Notes: generated by a model not told the origin, from the letters alone. DNA of 42,735 bases from Pelotomaculum propionicicum (GCF_004369225.1 NZ_QFFZ01000033.1:1-42735), one strand, 5' to 3'; positions 17,734-27,283 are shown, numbered from the stretch's first letter. Made by a program: numbers and translations.

Positions 17734-18420
17734 GTGAAATTGAAGCTGTTTGAAGAACTAAAACGCATCAACATATTCGCGGGCGATTTTGGCAGCGGCA
17801 AGACAGAAATAGCGCTGAATTGCGCTGCTAAAATAAATGAAACAGGTAAAAAAGTGGCGTTAGTGGATCTTGACCTGATTAACCCTTACTTCAGAACCAG
17901 GCTGGTCAAAAAAAACTTTGAGGATAAAGGGATTAAAGTTATCAGTCCCCAGGGGAAACTGGCAAATGCCGATATCCCGGCGCTTTCACCCGCCATATAC
18001 GGTGTGCTGGAAGGGCAAAACTATCATGGTGTTTTCGACGTGGGCGGGGGAGATATAGGTTCTGTTGTACTGGGACGTTTTACAGATTACCTGCCTGAGG
18101 GGTCGTTCAACTTTTTTTTGGTGGTAAATACCTGCCGGCCTTTTACCAGAGATGCAGGCGGGATCATAAAAGTTTTGCGCGAAATAGAAAATACGTGCAG
18201 GCTGAAGTTTACCGCCATAGTCAGCAATACGAACCTTGGGCCGGCTACTGACGCGGCAACAGTGCTCGAGGGCTACCGGATCACCTCGCAAGCGGCGCGC
18301 ATACTGAACTTGCCGGTGGCTTTTATTTGTGCCCTGGAAAAACTGGCTGGTTCCCTGAAGGATATAGACGTGCCGGTGCTGCCGCTCACCCTGTTTATGA
18401 AAGTCCCCTGGCTGCTGTAA
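17734..18420 (+). CDS. P-loop ATPase linked to the 2-oxoacid oxidoreductase
   Basis: A 228-residue nucleotide-binding protein with Walker A GDFGSGKTE (about 18-26), a following VDLDLINPYFR segment and a Walker B-like GVFDVGGGDIG. The fold looks like the MinD/CobQ/SIMIBI group, but it lacks the deviant lysine motif KGGxGKT and has no CxxC metal site. It precedes the ferredoxin-like gene by about 80 bases and is likely co-transcribed with vorDBAC. A role in assembly or activation of the oxidoreductase is an inference from position only. GTG 17734 is used; the ribosome site is weak. Confidence 0.65.
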   Translation: MKLKLFEELKRINIFAGDFGSGKTEIALNCAAKINETGKKVALVDLDLINPYFRTRLVKKNFEDKGIKVISPQGKLANADIPALSPAIYGVLEGQNYHGVFDVGGGDIGSVVLGRFTDYLPEGSFNFFLVVNTCRPFTRDAGGIIKVLREIENTCRLKFTAIVSNTNLGPATDAATVLEGYRITSQAARILNLPVAFICALEKLAGSLKDIDVPVLPLTLFMKVPWLL

Positions 18421-18497
18421 ACTTTGATTATTTTTCGGTGTAATTTTTGCCGCCGTTCAATATATTACCGTTAATTATGGTATTGGGGGGATTGTAT

Positions 18498-18716
18498 TTG
18501 ATCAAAATCACATTCCGGGAAGAGAGATGCAAGGGGTGCCAGCTTTGCACAACTGTCTGTCCCAAAGGGATAGTCGTCATGGCCGGGCGCACCAATGAAA
18601 TGGGATATCATCCGGCCACGGTGACACAGCAGGAAAAATGTACAGGGTGCGGCCTTTGCGCCTTGATGTGCCCTGATATGGTTATTGAAGTGGAGAGAGA
18701 GGCGAAGGCGGTTTGA
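18498..18716 (+). CDS. vorD: 2-oxoacid:ferredoxin oxidoreductase, ferredoxin-like delta subunit
   Basis: A 72-residue 2[4Fe-4S] protein with the two motifs CKGCQLCTTVCPKG and CTGCGLCALMCPDM. It passes electrons from the thiamine-bearing subunit to soluble ferredoxin. TTG 18498 follows GGGGGG at 18485-18490; an in-frame ATG at 18447 would add 17 hydrophobic residues not expected in the family. Its stop overlaps the next start (TTGA). Confidence 0.85.
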   Translation: MIKITFREERCKGCQLCTTVCPKGIVVMAGRTNEMGYHPATVTQQEKCTGCGLCALMCPDMVIEVEREAKAV

Positions 18717-19780
18717 GCAAAATTTTAATGAAAGGGAACGAAGCTATCGGGGAGGGCGCTGTGCGTGCGGGCTGCCGGTACTTTTTCGGTTATCCGATAA
18801 CTCCGCAGAGCGAGCTTACTCACTTTCTGGCTAAAAGGCTGCCCGAGGTCGGCGGGTTATATATGCAGGCGGAAAGTGAAGTAGCGTCCATTAACATGGT
18901 TTACGGCGCTTCCTGCGCGGGGGCAAGAGTTATGACATCTTCTTCGGGGCCTGGCATCAGCCTCATGCAGGAAGGATTGTCTTACCTGGCAGGTGCGGAG
19001 TTGCCAAGTGTGGTTGTGAATTTAATGCGCGGCGGTCCGGGGCTGGGAAATATTGCCCCGTCTCAGGCCGATTATTTTCAGGCTACTAAAGGAGGCGGCC
19101 ACGGGGACTACCACTTAATAGTACTGGCGCCGAATTCAGTCCAGGAACTTCTGGATATGACCCAGACGGCCTTTGACCTGGCCGACAAATACCGCAATCC
19201 GGTTATGATCATGGCTGACGGGGTTATGGGGCAAATGATGGAGCCTGTTGAACTGGCTGACCAGTTAGAAATCAAACAGGTTGCCAAACCCTGGGCGACT
19301 ACGGGCACGGATTATCACGAGGGCAGAAACCTGATCAATTCCTGTTATGTGATCCCTGAACAAATGGAAGATCTAAATAACAGGCTGGAGAAAAAATATG
19401 CTGATATAACCCGCAATGAACAGCAATGCGAGGGTTACCTGCTTGAAGACGCCGAGATTGTACTGGTCGCTTTTGGCATGGCTTCACGCATTTGCCGGGC
19501 TGTGGTGGAAAAAGCCCGTGCGGGGGGTATCCCTGCGGGCTTGATCAGGCCGATAACCCTGTGGCCTTTTCCTATGGAATTTGTCAGCAAAGTTGCGGAT
19601 AAAGCGAAGATATTCCTGGCTGTGGAACTGAATATGGGCCAAATGATGGAGGACGTGAAGCTTGCCGCATCCGGCAGAGCCCCGGTTTACCACTACGGGC
19701 GCCTGGGGGGCATGATCCCTGATGTCAGGGAAGTCCTGCGTGAGGTAGAGAAACTGTACAGGGGAGGTGTGGGCCAGTGA
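18713..19780 (+). CDS. vorB: 2-oxoacid:ferredoxin oxidoreductase, alpha subunit
   Basis: Pyrimidine-binding subunit of a four-part 2-oxoacid:ferredoxin oxidoreductase. Features are [25 protein letters not shown] at the N-terminus in shorter recognisable parts ([11 protein letters not shown]), [15 protein letters not shown] and [14 protein letters not shown]. The 355-residue subunit with separate delta, beta and gamma genes is the arrangement of VorB (branched-chain 2-oxoacids) and KorA (2-oxoglutarate); my preference for Vor is by overall resemblance. TTG 18713 overlaps vorD, and the 3' end overlaps the next gene by four bases. Confidence 0.85.
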   Translation: MSKILMKGNEAIGEGAVRAGCRYFFGYPITPQSELTHFLAKRLPEVGGLYMQAESEVASINMVYGASCAGARVMTSSSGPGISLMQEGLSYLAGAELPSVVVNLMRGGPGLGNIAPSQADYFQATKGGGHGDYHLIVLAPNSVQELLDMTQTAFDLADKYRNPVMIMADGVMGQMMEPVELADQLEIKQVAKPWATTGTDYHEGRNLINSCYVIPEQMEDLNNRLEKKYADITRNEQQCEGYLLEDAEIVLVAFGMASRICRAVVEKARAGGIPAGLIRPITLWPFPMEFVSKVADKAKIFLAVELNMGQMMEDVKLAASGRAPVYHYGRLGGMIPDVREVLREVEKLYRGGVGQ

Positions 19781-20520
19781 AAAAAGGTTCAAGACCAGCC
19801 TCGTTAAAAGATGTTCCTTTCCATTACTGTCCCGGCTGCACGCACGGCATAGCCCACCGTTTGGTAACTGAAGTAATTGATGAGCTTGATATCCGGGGCA
19901 AAACCATCGGCATCGCGCCTGTAGGCTGTTCCGTGTTCACTATGGACTATTTTGACTTCGACATGATCCAGGGTTCGCATGGCAGGGGGCCTGCCGTGGC
20001 GACCGGACTGAAGCGGGCGCTGCCTGACCGGGTTGTTTTTACCTACCAGGGTGACGGAGATCTGGCTGCTATTGGTACCGGCGAGTTCGTCCACGCCGCG
20101 GTCAGGGGTGAGAAAATAACCTGCATATTCATAAATAACGCTGTCTACGGTATGACCGGCGGACAAATGGCCCCAACCACCCTGGTCGGGCAGATGACCA
20201 AAACAACTCCTTTCGGCCGGGACAAAGATATTAACGGTTTTCCGATCAAAGTCTGTGAAATGCTGGCGCCGCTGGAAGGGTCCGCTTATTTGGCCAGGGT
20301 GGCGGTGCATAACCCTAAATCCATCATTAAGGCTAAAAAAGCCATTAGAAGGGCTTTTGAGGTCCAGATGCAGGGTCTTGGATTTTCGTTAATTGAGATA
20401 CTGTCAACCTGTCCCACCAACTGGGGCTTATCTCCGGTTAAGGCGGTGCAGTGGCTGGAAGAAAACATGGTGCCATATTTTCCACTAGGTGAATATAAGA
20501 CTCCGGCGGGGGTGATCTAA
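19777..20520 (+). CDS. vorA: 2-oxoacid:ferredoxin oxidoreductase, beta (ThDP) subunit
   Basis: Thiamine diphosphate-binding subunit. The CPGCTHG cluster-ligand motif is at the N-terminus, then GCSVF, the ThDP/Mg site [12 protein letters not shown] with [16 protein letters not shown]. The length, 247 residues, is usual. GTG 19777 overlaps the alpha-subunit stop. The complex would oxidise a 2-oxoacid to the acyl-CoA in the cytoplasm, with reduction of ferredoxin, as needed in amino-acid fermentation. Confidence 0.87.
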   Translation: MKKGSRPASLKDVPFHYCPGCTHGIAHRLVTEVIDELDIRGKTIGIAPVGCSVFTMDYFDFDMIQGSHGRGPAVATGLKRALPDRVVFTYQGDGDLAAIGTGEFVHAAVRGEKITCIFINNAVYGMTGGQMAPTTLVGQMTKTTPFGRDKDINGFPIKVCEMLAPLEGSAYLARVAVHNPKSIIKAKKAIRRAFEVQMQGLGFSLIEILSTCPTNWGLSPVKAVQWLEENMVPYFPLGEYKTPAGVI

Positions 20521-20523
20521 TAA

Positions 20524-21084
20524 ATGCTGGAAGCAATTTATCTCGCCGGACATGGCGGACAGGGAACCCTTTCAACAGGACAATTGCTCGCGCTTGCGGC
20601 AGTAAAGGAAGGGAAATGTGTTTCTTACGTACCTCATTATGGCGTGGAAAAACGCGGAGGTGTATCAAACTGCGGAGTTACAGTATCGGACCGGCAGGTA
20701 AGCTCTCCCTTTGTCACTGAGCCTACCGTCCTGGTAGCGATGAACAGCCTTTCCCTGGAAAGATATGAAAATGCGGTTGTGCCGGGCGGGCTGATTATCA
20801 CCAACAGTTCTCTGGTTGAAGCCAAAGTATCCAGGACCGATGTCAAAGCTGTGCCAATCCGCGCCAATGATGAAGCGGAAGCTCTCGGCGACCCGCTGGT
20901 CGCCAACAACATTATCCTGGGCGCCGTACTGGAACTTACCGGGGTTGTCAGTATCAAAACAGTGGAAGAGTCGCTGAAAGAAGTTTTGCCGCCGAGGCAT
21001 CACCATAAGATCCCGGTAAATTTAAAAGCGCTTGAACGAGGAGCGCAGTTAGCCAGGGAATATATTAACCCTACTGGTGAATAA
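20524..21084 (+). CDS. vorC: 2-oxoacid:ferredoxin oxidoreductase, gamma subunit
   Basis: The 186-residue gamma subunit, which helps bind CoA and completes the enzyme. It has GHGGQGTLSTGQLLA, YGVEKRGGVSNCGV and a late NNIILGAVLELTG. ATG 20524 follows GGGGGTGATC in the preceding gene. It ends the operon; no terminator is clear before the peptidase gene. Confidence 0.85.
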   Translation: MLEAIYLAGHGGQGTLSTGQLLALAAVKEGKCVSYVPHYGVEKRGGVSNCGVTVSDRQVSSPFVTEPTVLVAMNSLSLERYENAVVPGGLIITNSSLVEAKVSRTDVKAVPIRANDEAEALGDPLVANNIILGAVLELTGVVSIKTVEESLKEVLPPRHHHKIPVNLKALERGAQLAREYINPTGE

Positions 21085-21140
21085 TTTAATTACAGGTTGG
21101 ATTCATGTACTCTAATTTGGAATAGCAGGGTGGTGCGGCC

Positions 21141-22262
21141 ATGGTTGATGCCAACCGTATGGTAGAAGAGTTTTGGGAACTGGTCAGTATAGACAGTGTG
21201 TCCGGCAAAGAACGGCGGGTGGCTGACATACTTATTAGTAAGCTAAAAGCCCTGGGGCTGGAAGTGGTGGAAGACGGGGCCGGCTCTAAAGTAGGCTCTG
21301 ATACAGGCAATATCATTGGCAAGCTTCCAGGCAGCGGCAGGGGGCCGTTGCTGATGCTCTGCTCCCACATGGACACAGTTGAACCAGGCTGCGGAGTGCG
21401 GCCGGTACTGGAAAACGGAGTAATTCGCTCGTCGGGCGACACCGTGCTCGGGGCGGACGACAAGGCTGGCATCACCACAATCCTGGAAGTGCTGAGACTG
21501 GTCAGAGAGAAGCAAATTGAACATGGCGGCCTTGAGGTTGTGTTCACCATCTGGGAGGAAGGAGGCCTTTTCGGGGCCAAGAACCTGGATTACCATTTGC
21601 TGCAGGCCAAGGCAGGTTTTGTGCTGGACAGTGACGGCCCGCCCGGCACTATCATCACCAGGGCGCCCTCACAGGACAGGATCGGCGCTGTGATCAGGGG
21701 TAAGGCGGCTCACGCCGGGATTAACCCGGAGGAAGGGATTAACGCCATCCAGGTCGCTTCTCACGCTATCGCCCGCATGAAGTTGGGCCGTATTGACCAT
21801 GAGACCACCAGCAATATAGGAATTATATCCGGCGGCAAGGCAACTAATATTATTCCGGATAGTGTCACTGTGGAAGGAGAGACCAGGAGCCTGGTCGAGT
21901 CCAAACGCGTCGCACTGACTGAACATATCTGTGAAACTATCAGGTACTCTGCCGAAAAGTTCAATGCCAGTGTTGATATTATGACGGAAACTTTGTACAC
22001 CGATTTTAATCTTGCTGAAGAATCCTTACCGGTGCGCATTGCGGTAAAAGCGGCGGGCAAACTCGGGCTTGCCGCAAAGCTGGAAAAGACCGGCGGCGGC
22101 AGCGACGCCAATATTTTAAACAGCAGGGGCATCGCCACTGCAGTTTTGGGTATAGCCATGAAAAAGGTCCATACCACAGAAGAACATATCGCCGTGGAAG
22201 ACCTGGCCGCTAACGCCCGTTATCTCCTGGAGATTATAAAAGCGGCACAGGACGGGTTTTAG
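21141..22262 (+). CDS. M20-family metallopeptidase, PepT-like
   Basis: Zinc-dependent di- or tripeptidase-like enzyme, resembling PepT and Bacillus YqjE. Metal ligands are seen in CSHMDTV (about 73-79), LGADDKAG, and WEEGGLFGA (about 136-144); the lid-domain histidine is in GKAAHAGINPEEG. The C-terminus has GGGSDANILNSRGI and the last ligand in HTTEEHI. At 373 residues it is complete. ATG 21141 follows AGGGTGG. Its 3' end overlaps, tail to tail, the small reverse-strand gene at 22259-22387. Confidence 0.85.
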   Translation: MVDANRMVEEFWELVSIDSVSGKERRVADILISKLKALGLEVVEDGAGSKVGSDTGNIIGKLPGSGRGPLLMLCSHMDTVEPGCGVRPVLENGVIRSSGDTVLGADDKAGITTILEVLRLVREKQIEHGGLEVVFTIWEEGGLFGAKNLDYHLLQAKAGFVLDSDGPPGTIITRAPSQDRIGAVIRGKAAHAGINPEEGINAIQVASHAIARMKLGRIDHETTSNIGIISGGKATNIIPDSVTVEGETRSLVESKRVALTEHICETIRYSAEKFNASVDIMTETLYTDFNLAEESLPVRIAVKAAGKLGLAAKLEKTGGGSDANILNSRGIATAVLGIAMKKVHTTEEHIAVEDLAANARYLLEIIKAAQDGF

Positions 22263-22387
22263 TTGATATTAGCTCCGATCAGTTCTTTAACAGTCCGGAA
22301 CCTGCGGGCATATTTTTTAAGCAGGTGACGGACTTCTTTTATTTTCCCGCAAATATAAATACCTTCTCTTTGATTGTAAACCTTCAC
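22259..22387 (-). CDS. mciZ: MciZ-like FtsZ inhibitor peptide
   Basis: A 42-residue reading frame on the reverse strand, GTG 22387 to TAA 22259, with the site AAAGGGGAA eight bases before the start. The peptide begins MKVYNQREG and continues through GKIKEVRHLLKKYARRF. From memory, the 40-residue MciZ of Bacillus subtilis aligns without a gap: shared residues are M1 K2 V3, G9, G14 K15, E18, R20, K24, Y26, R28, F30, V33, K34 and I37, with D/E at 35. R20 is reported as essential in MciZ. MciZ is made in the sporulating mother cell and caps FtsZ filaments to stop Z-ring formation. Position next to spoIIM fits the Bacillus neighbourhood as I recall it. A weak SigE-like CATATATT lies at 22420-22427 on the reverse strand. 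Confidence 0.82.
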   Translation of the reverse strand: MKVYNQREGIYICGKIKEVRHLLKKYARRFRTVKELIGANIN

Positions 22388-22590
22388 TTATAAATTCCCC
22401 TTTCACTGGCGGCAGGACTAATATATGTAGCTAAAGGCCAGATTATGCCGGTCTGCCGGAAAAGTATCAGTGTCGTGTCGTCATAATAATTTGCGCCCGC
22501 CCATAAAAATAAAGATGGACGGACAACCGGCAGTTTAAAAACTGCGGCAGCAGTTGAGTATAAATGATCACTGTGATGGGGGGAGTAAGG

Positions 22591-23220
22591 TTGTTTAAAC
22601 AGTTGGGAGAGGGACTGGCTGCTTCCCTTAGGCAGAATTGGCCGGTCTATTTGACAATCCTTCTGGTGTTTGCAATGGGGATAGCCGCCGGAGTCTACGG
22701 TGTGCAAAAAATGCAGTCGGAGCAGGTCCTCGCACTAGGCGGTTACCTTGACAACTTCCTGCGGCAGGCTGGCGCGCTGGAAATGGACCCGGCAAAAGCG
22801 CTGCGGGACGTTTTATATAATGACCTTGTGGTGATCCTGGCTGTTTACCTGCTGGGGCTTACGGTTATAGGCATTCCGGTGATACTCGGGATTATCTTTA
22901 CGCGCGGCTTTGTCCTGGGTTTCACCATTTACTTTCTGGCTAAAGAGAAGAGCATCCAGGGCATTGTTCTGGCGGTCGCGGCAGTGTTGCCGCAAAATAT
23001 TTTACTGATCCCCGCGCTGTTAATGGGAGGGGTGGCCTCACTGTCTTTTGCGCTGCTCCTGGCCAGGCGGTTTAACAATTCAAAGGTCCTGGTCTGGTCC
23101 AGCTTTGTTGTATACAGCAGCCTGATGCTGGTGGTACTGATCTGCGCGGCGGGGGCGGGATTGGTGGAAGTTTATATCACTCCTTTTTTGGTTAAGATGG
23201 CGGCTAGTTATATGTTTTAG
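22591..23220 (+). CDS. spoIIM: Stage II sporulation protein M
   Basis: Polytopic membrane protein of the SpoIIDMP machine that thins septal and engulfing peptidoglycan in the mother cell; SpoIIM is the scaffold. The 209-residue product has five or so hydrophobic segments: about 20-40, 82-105, 108-125, 133-160 and 175-198. TTG 22591 behind GGGGGGAG fits best; the ATG at 22564 would add nine residues encoded by the ribosome-site region. It neighbours mciZ and xerD, as in many endospore formers. A terminator follows. Confidence 0.9.
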   Translation: MFKQLGEGLAASLRQNWPVYLTILLVFAMGIAAGVYGVQKMQSEQVLALGGYLDNFLRQAGALEMDPAKALRDVLYNDLVVILAVYLLGLTVIGIPVILGIIFTRGFVLGFTIYFLAKEKSIQGIVLAVAAVLPQNILLIPALLMGGVASLSFALLLARRFNNSKVLVWSSFVVYSSLMLVVLICAAGAGLVEVYITPFLVKMAASYMF

Positions 23221-23255
23221 GCATCAAAAAGGAATCTTTTGGTCTGTGTGGAAGT

Positions 23256-23283
23256 AGAGTCTATCTGGACTCTGTTTTTTTGT
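23256..23283 (+). terminator. Rho-independent terminator after spoIIM
   Basis: AGAGTC (23256-23261) pairs with GACTCT (23268-23273) across a six-base loop and is followed by GTTTTTTTG. Confidence 0.75.
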
Positions 23284-23317
23284 TCCGATTTACTTTCTAT
23301 TGCAAGTGGGGTTATTG

Positions 23318-24205
23318 ATGGAAAAGTATCTGGAAGATTTCATCTACCACCTGGCCATGGAGCGAGGTTTGGCTGAAAACACCCTGGTTTCTTACAGGAC
23401 AGATTTGACCGGGTATATATTATTCTGCCGCAAGCAGGGACTGGCTTCGTTGGCAGAGGCTGACCGTGACACGGTCCTGTCGTACCTGTACAAGCTCCAG
23501 ATGGACGGGCGCTCCCCGGCCACGATCTCCCGCCAACTGGCGGCGCTGCGCTCTTTTTACAGGTACACGGTCAGAGAAGGAAGGCTGCAGGCGGATCCCA
23601 CAGGGGAACTGGACTCTCCGAAATCGCCCCAAAAGCTGCCCAGGGTGCTAACAGTGGAAGAAGTGGACCTTCTGCTGGGGCAGCCAGAAATCAGCGAGTC
23701 AACAGGGATCAGGGACAAAGCCATGCTGGAAGTATTATACGCTACAGGGATTAGAGTATCCGAACTGGTGTCCCTGAATCTGGAGCAGGCTCATATTAAA
23801 AACGGTTTTATCCGCTGTTTCGGCAAGGGCGGCAAAGAGCGCCTGGTACCGCTGGGTGACGTGGCCGCCCGCTTTTTGCAGGAATACCTGGCGCGCGGCA
23901 GAAGCAAACTAATCAGGCCGGAAGGCGCGCAAGCTCTGTTTGTGAACCAGCATGGCAGGAGGCTGACCCGGCAGGGGTTTTGGAAGATAATTAAAAAATA
24001 TGCCCGGAAAGCCATGATTACCAAGGAGATTACCCCGCACACACTGAGGCATTCATTTGCCACGCATTTGCTGGAAAACGGGGCTGATATCAGGTCTGTT
24101 CAAGAAATGCTGGGGCACGCCGATATCAGCACCACCCAGATATACACACACCTGACCAGGAATAAGCTGAAAGAGATTTATAACCGCAGCCACCCCCGGG
24201 CCTAG
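23318..24205 (+). CDS. xerD: Tyrosine recombinase XerD
   Basis: Site-specific recombinase that, with XerC, resolves chromosome dimers at dif. The 295-residue protein has an N-terminal SAM-like core-binding domain (to about 90) and a catalytic domain with TGIRVSEL (first R), the HTLRHSFATHLLENG box (H and second R), LGHADISTTQIYTHL (H and nucleophile Y). Placement between spoIIM and deoB is the conserved place of Firmicute xerD (ripX). ATG 23318 follows AAGTGGGG; an upstream TTG at 23300 is less likely. No integrase-type attachment site was seen around it. Confidence 0.92.
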   Translation: MEKYLEDFIYHLAMERGLAENTLVSYRTDLTGYILFCRKQGLASLAEADRDTVLSYLYKLQMDGRSPATISRQLAALRSFYRYTVREGRLQADPTGELDSPKSPQKLPRVLTVEEVDLLLGQPEISESTGIRDKAMLEVLYATGIRVSELVSLNLEQAHIKNGFIRCFGKGGKERLVPLGDVAARFLQEYLARGRSKLIRPEGAQALFVNQHGRRLTRQGFWKIIKKYARKAMITKEITPHTLRHSFATHLLENGADIRSVQEMLGHADISTTQIYTHLTRNKLKEIYNRSHPRA

Positions 24206-24213
24206 CAGCCATC

Positions 24214-24349
24214 TGGGACATGGGACGTGAGACGTGGGATATGAGAAAAATAGTAAGCCGTAAGTAGTAGGACGTAGGACGTAAGTGTGAATGCAATTCA
24301 TACCGGGTAAAAACAGTATAGGAATGCATATATACCTACGGCCTACGAC
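24214..24349. repeat. Foldback repeat between xerD and deoB
   Basis: The left part has GGGACATGGGACGTGAGACG words, then TAGGACGTAGGACGTAAG; the right part is GGAATGC (24321-24327) and ACCTACGGCCTACGAC. It starts nine bases after the xerD stop. It belongs with the repeats at 194-450 and 38041-38343 but lacks the TGTAGGT pair. Confidence 0.7.
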
Positions 24350-24374
24350 AAAAAAAGCATTTGGGGGAAGTCGC

Positions 24375-25550
24375 ATGAAAATTAGACGGGTAGCTTTGTT
24401 GGTGCTGGACAGCGTCGGGGTGGGGGAACTGCCTGACGCGGCTGATTACGGGGATACCGGCAGCAACACCCTGGGCAATATAGCCCGCGCCGTGGGGGGG
24501 CTTAAAATGTCCAACCTAGGCAGCTTTGGCCTGGGAAATATTATTTCTGTTGAGGGTGTGCCGCCTGCTGTAAATCCCTTAGCTTCATACGGCCGCATGA
24601 AAGAAAAATCAGCCGGCAAAGACACCACCACCGGCCACTGGGAGATGGCCGGGATTATTCTGGAGCGCCCGTTTCCGGTTTATCCAAATGGTTTCCCGTC
24701 TGATTTAATAAAAGCCTATGAAGAGAAGATCGGCCGGACGGTTCTCGGCAATAAAGTTGCCTCCGGCACTGCCATTATAGACGAGCTTGGCGCCAGGCAC
24801 ATGGAAACAGGCAGCCCCATTGTTTACACTTCGGCGGACAGTGTTTTTCAGGTGGCTGCGCACCAAGAGATTATCCCGCTGGAAGAGCTGTACAGGATCT
24901 GCCGGATAGCCCGGGAGATGCTTACCGGAGAGCATGCCGTGGGGCGGGTGATAGCTAGACCCTTTGAGGGTAAGCCGGGAGATTTTCGCAGGACGGCCAA
25001 CCGGCATGATTTTTCCCTTAAGCCGCCGGGCTGGACACTCTTGAACCTGTTAAAAGAAAATGGGGTAAAGGTTACCGCTGTCGGCAAGATCAAAGACATT
25101 TTTGACGGGGAAGGCATATCAGAAGCTGTCCCGACAAAAGGCAATACAGACGGTATGGGCAAGGCTTTAAAACTGATCCGGTCTGACACCGACGGGTTTA
25201 TTTTTACCAACCTGGTTGATTTTGATATGCTGTACGGCCACCGCAACAATCCCAGGGGGTACGCCGACGCGCTGGAAGAGTTGGACCGCTGGCTGCCGGA
25301 ACTTATAGTTTCGCTGGCAGATGATGATGTGCTGATTATTACCGCCGACCACGGCTGCGATCCCACCACCGTGTCAACCGACCACTCCAGGGAGTATGTG
25401 CCCCTGCTGGTATACGGCAGGCATATACAGGGGGGAGTGGACCTTGGAGTAAGGGAAACCTTTGCGGACATCGCCGCCACAGTGGCTGAAATCTTCGGTC
25501 TGAAATTTAATGTAGGTGAGAGCTTTTGGCCAAAAGTTTATAAACCATAA
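24375..25550 (+). CDS. deoB: Phosphopentomutase
   Basis: Interconverts (deoxy)ribose 1- and 5-phosphate; alkaline-phosphatase superfamily, manganese-dependent. Metal-site motifs: [19 protein letters not shown] at the N-terminus (activation threonine in GDTGSNT), [10 protein letters not shown], then [16 protein letters not shown] near the C-terminus. ATG 24375 behind GGGGGAAG gives 391 residues, the usual length; the frame can be read further upstream but that part is repeat sequence. It works with the next gene, pdp, to salvage nucleosides. Confidence 0.95.
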   Translation: MKIRRVALLVLDSVGVGELPDAADYGDTGSNTLGNIARAVGGLKMSNLGSFGLGNIISVEGVPPAVNPLASYGRMKEKSAGKDTTTGHWEMAGIILERPFPVYPNGFPSDLIKAYEEKIGRTVLGNKVASGTAIIDELGARHMETGSPIVYTSADSVFQVAAHQEIIPLEELYRICRIAREMLTGEHAVGRVIARPFEGKPGDFRRTANRHDFSLKPPGWTLLNLLKENGVKVTAVGKIKDIFDGEGISEAVPTKGNTDGMGKALKLIRSDTDGFIFTNLVDFDMLYGHRNNPRGYADALEELDRWLPELIVSLADDDVLIITADHGCDPTTVSTDHSREYVPLLVYGRHIQGGVDLGVRETFADIAATVAEIFGLKFNVGESFWPKVYKP

Positions 25551-25590
25551 CAAAGGATTAATGATTTCCCTGTAGGGAGGAAAAGTCACT

Positions 25591-26904
25591 ATGCGCATGT
25601 ATGACCTGATTTTAAAGAAGAGAGAAGGCCGGGAACTGACCACGGCTGAAATAAACTATTTTATCAGCGGCTATAACTGCGGGCAAATTCCCGACTACCA
25701 GGCCGCAGCCCTATTGATGGCAATTTTCTTTCGCGGCCTGAACGAACGGGAAACAGCAGAACTGACCATGGCCATCTGCGACTCTGGTGACCGGGCCGAT
25801 CTTTCAGGCATACCCGGGATTAAGGTGGACAAGCACAGTACCGGCGGGGTAGGGGACAAAACCACCCTGGTGCTGGTCCCCCTGGTCGCTGCCGCAGGGG
25901 TGCCTGTGGCCAAAATGTCCGGCCGGGGGCTGGGCCATACTGGCGGCACTGTGGACAAATTGGAATCGATACCGGGCTTCAACGTGACGCTCCAACCGGC
26001 GCAGTTTATTGAACAGGTGCGCGGGGTCGGCGCCGCGGTTGTGGCACAGACGGGCAACCTGGCCCCGGCGGATAAAAAGTTATATGCCCTGCGGGATGTC
26101 ACGGCTACCGTGGAAAGCGTGCCTCTCATCGCCAGCAGTGTAATGAGCAAAAAGATCGCTGCTGGCGCTGACGCCATTGTCCTTGATGTGAAGGTGGGCA
26201 GCGGGGCGTTTATGAAGGACACAGCAGGCGCTTTCAAGCTGGCCCGGACCATGGTGGAGATTGGCAGCCAGGTCGGCCGGCGAACCGTGGCGCTGATTAC
26301 CGACATGGATCAGCCGCTGGGGCGCGCTGTTGGCAACGCACTGGAAGTTAAAGAGGCGATTGACACCTTAAAAGGCGCCGGCCCCCCGGACCTGCTGGAA
26401 TTATGCCTGGTCCTGGGATCGACCATGCTCTTACTGGCCGGGAAGTCGGCCAGCCTGGAAGAAGGCAGGTCACAGCTGAAAAATCTGCTGGCGAGCGGCA
26501 AGGCACTGGAGAAATTTGAAGAATTAATCTCCGCTCAGGGCGGGGACCCGCTTGTAACCAGTGAGTTTAGTCGCCTGCCCGCGGCAAAATCAGTTCAGGA
26601 AATACCCGCGCCTTTATCCGGCTATGTCCAGTCAATCAACGCGGCGGAGGTGGGACACTCAGCCATGTTGCTGGGCGCCGGCAGGGAAAAGAAAGAAGCG
26701 CAGATCGACCTGTCTGTAGGCCTGGTACTAAACAAAAAAGTTGGCGACTCTGTACAGGCCGGGGAAAGCCTGGCGACAATACACGCCAACAACCTCGGAC
26801 AATTGGATGTAGCGAGAGAAACCATCCTGCAGGCCTACACCATCGGGCAGAAGAAACCTGAACCAAGACCGCTGCTAATCGGCACCGTGCCCGAAAGAAT
26901 TTAA
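25591..26904 (+). CDS. pdp: Pyrimidine-nucleoside phosphorylase
   Basis: Splits uridine, thymidine or deoxyuridine with phosphate into base and sugar 1-phosphate, which deoB then uses. The 437 residues contain the family signature [19 protein letters not shown] (about 110-128), the phosphate site [11 protein letters not shown] (about 81-91) and the C-terminal beta-hammerhead domain. The sequence has VDKHSTGG, as in the pyrimidine (Pdp) type. ATG 25591 follows GGGAGGAAA. Confidence 0.94.
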   Translation: MRMYDLILKKREGRELTTAEINYFISGYNCGQIPDYQAAALLMAIFFRGLNERETAELTMAICDSGDRADLSGIPGIKVDKHSTGGVGDKTTLVLVPLVAAAGVPVAKMSGRGLGHTGGTVDKLESIPGFNVTLQPAQFIEQVRGVGAAVVAQTGNLAPADKKLYALRDVTATVESVPLIASSVMSKKIAAGADAIVLDVKVGSGAFMKDTAGAFKLARTMVEIGSQVGRRTVALITDMDQPLGRAVGNALEVKEAIDTLKGAGPPDLLELCLVLGSTMLLLAGKSASLEEGRSQLKNLLASGKALEKFEELISAQGGDPLVTSEFSRLPAAKSVQEIPAPLSGYVQSINAAEVGHSAMLLGAGREKKEAQIDLSVGLVLNKKVGDSVQAGESLATIHANNLGQLDVARETILQAYTIGQKKPEPRPLLIGTVPERI

Positions 26905-26963
26905 AAATATGATTATTCCTTTTACTCAGTAACAACTTAAGATAGTCTTGTAAGTCTTCTGTC

Positions 26964-27168
26964 AACAAACAAATTGACAGGATTTACAAGATTATAAGGA
27001 TTTACATGATTTTATAAACAAATGAAGACTTATAATATTTATTCCTTTAATATTGAAACCTTTTAAAGTTGTATTGAAAAACTTTTGCAAATAGGAATTC
27101 TAAATAAAAATTTGATTTTATAATCCTGTTAATCTTCTAAAATCCTGTTAATCCTGTCAATTTGTTTT
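26964..27168. repeat. ACAGGATT-type foldback array between pdp and dacF
   Basis: The left arm begins CAAATTGACAGGATTTACAA and goes on in imperfect 11-base words; the right arm (about 27119-27168) is its reverse complement, ending AATCCTGTCAATTTG. About 110 AT-rich bases lie between. The same family occurs at 41972-42156. The 379-base gap before dacF holds this repeat and the dacF promoter, and no gene. Confidence 0.75.
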
Positions 27169-27218
27169 ATTTTTACATTGAGCTAGTAAAAGGTTCCTCT
27201 GCTGTTTTTTTGCCTGGC

Positions 27219-27248
27219 GTATAAGTTTACTCCCCTAAAAACATAATA
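27219..27248 (+). promoter_or_regulatory. SigF/SigG-type promoter of dacF
   Basis: GTATA (27219-27223) and CATAATA (27242-27248) are 18 bases apart, which corresponds to the SigF/SigG pattern GYATA with a -10 of ANAMTR. The GG typical of SigF-only promoters is absent. Known dacF genes are forespore-transcribed. Confidence 0.6.
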
Positions 27249-27283
27249 AAAAAACGACAAAGATGATGAGGGGGAATATACTG

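Noticed and set aside
22384-22707. 107-codon reverse-strand frame over the start of spoIIM
   Set aside because: It overlaps the clearly coding spoIIM frame and has no recognised domain; the real reverse-strand gene here is the shorter one at 22259-22387.
23318-24205. xerD as the integrase of a mobile island
   Set aside because: Length, motifs and the spoIIM-xerD-deoB order fit the housekeeping recombinase, and no tRNA or attachment repeats are close.
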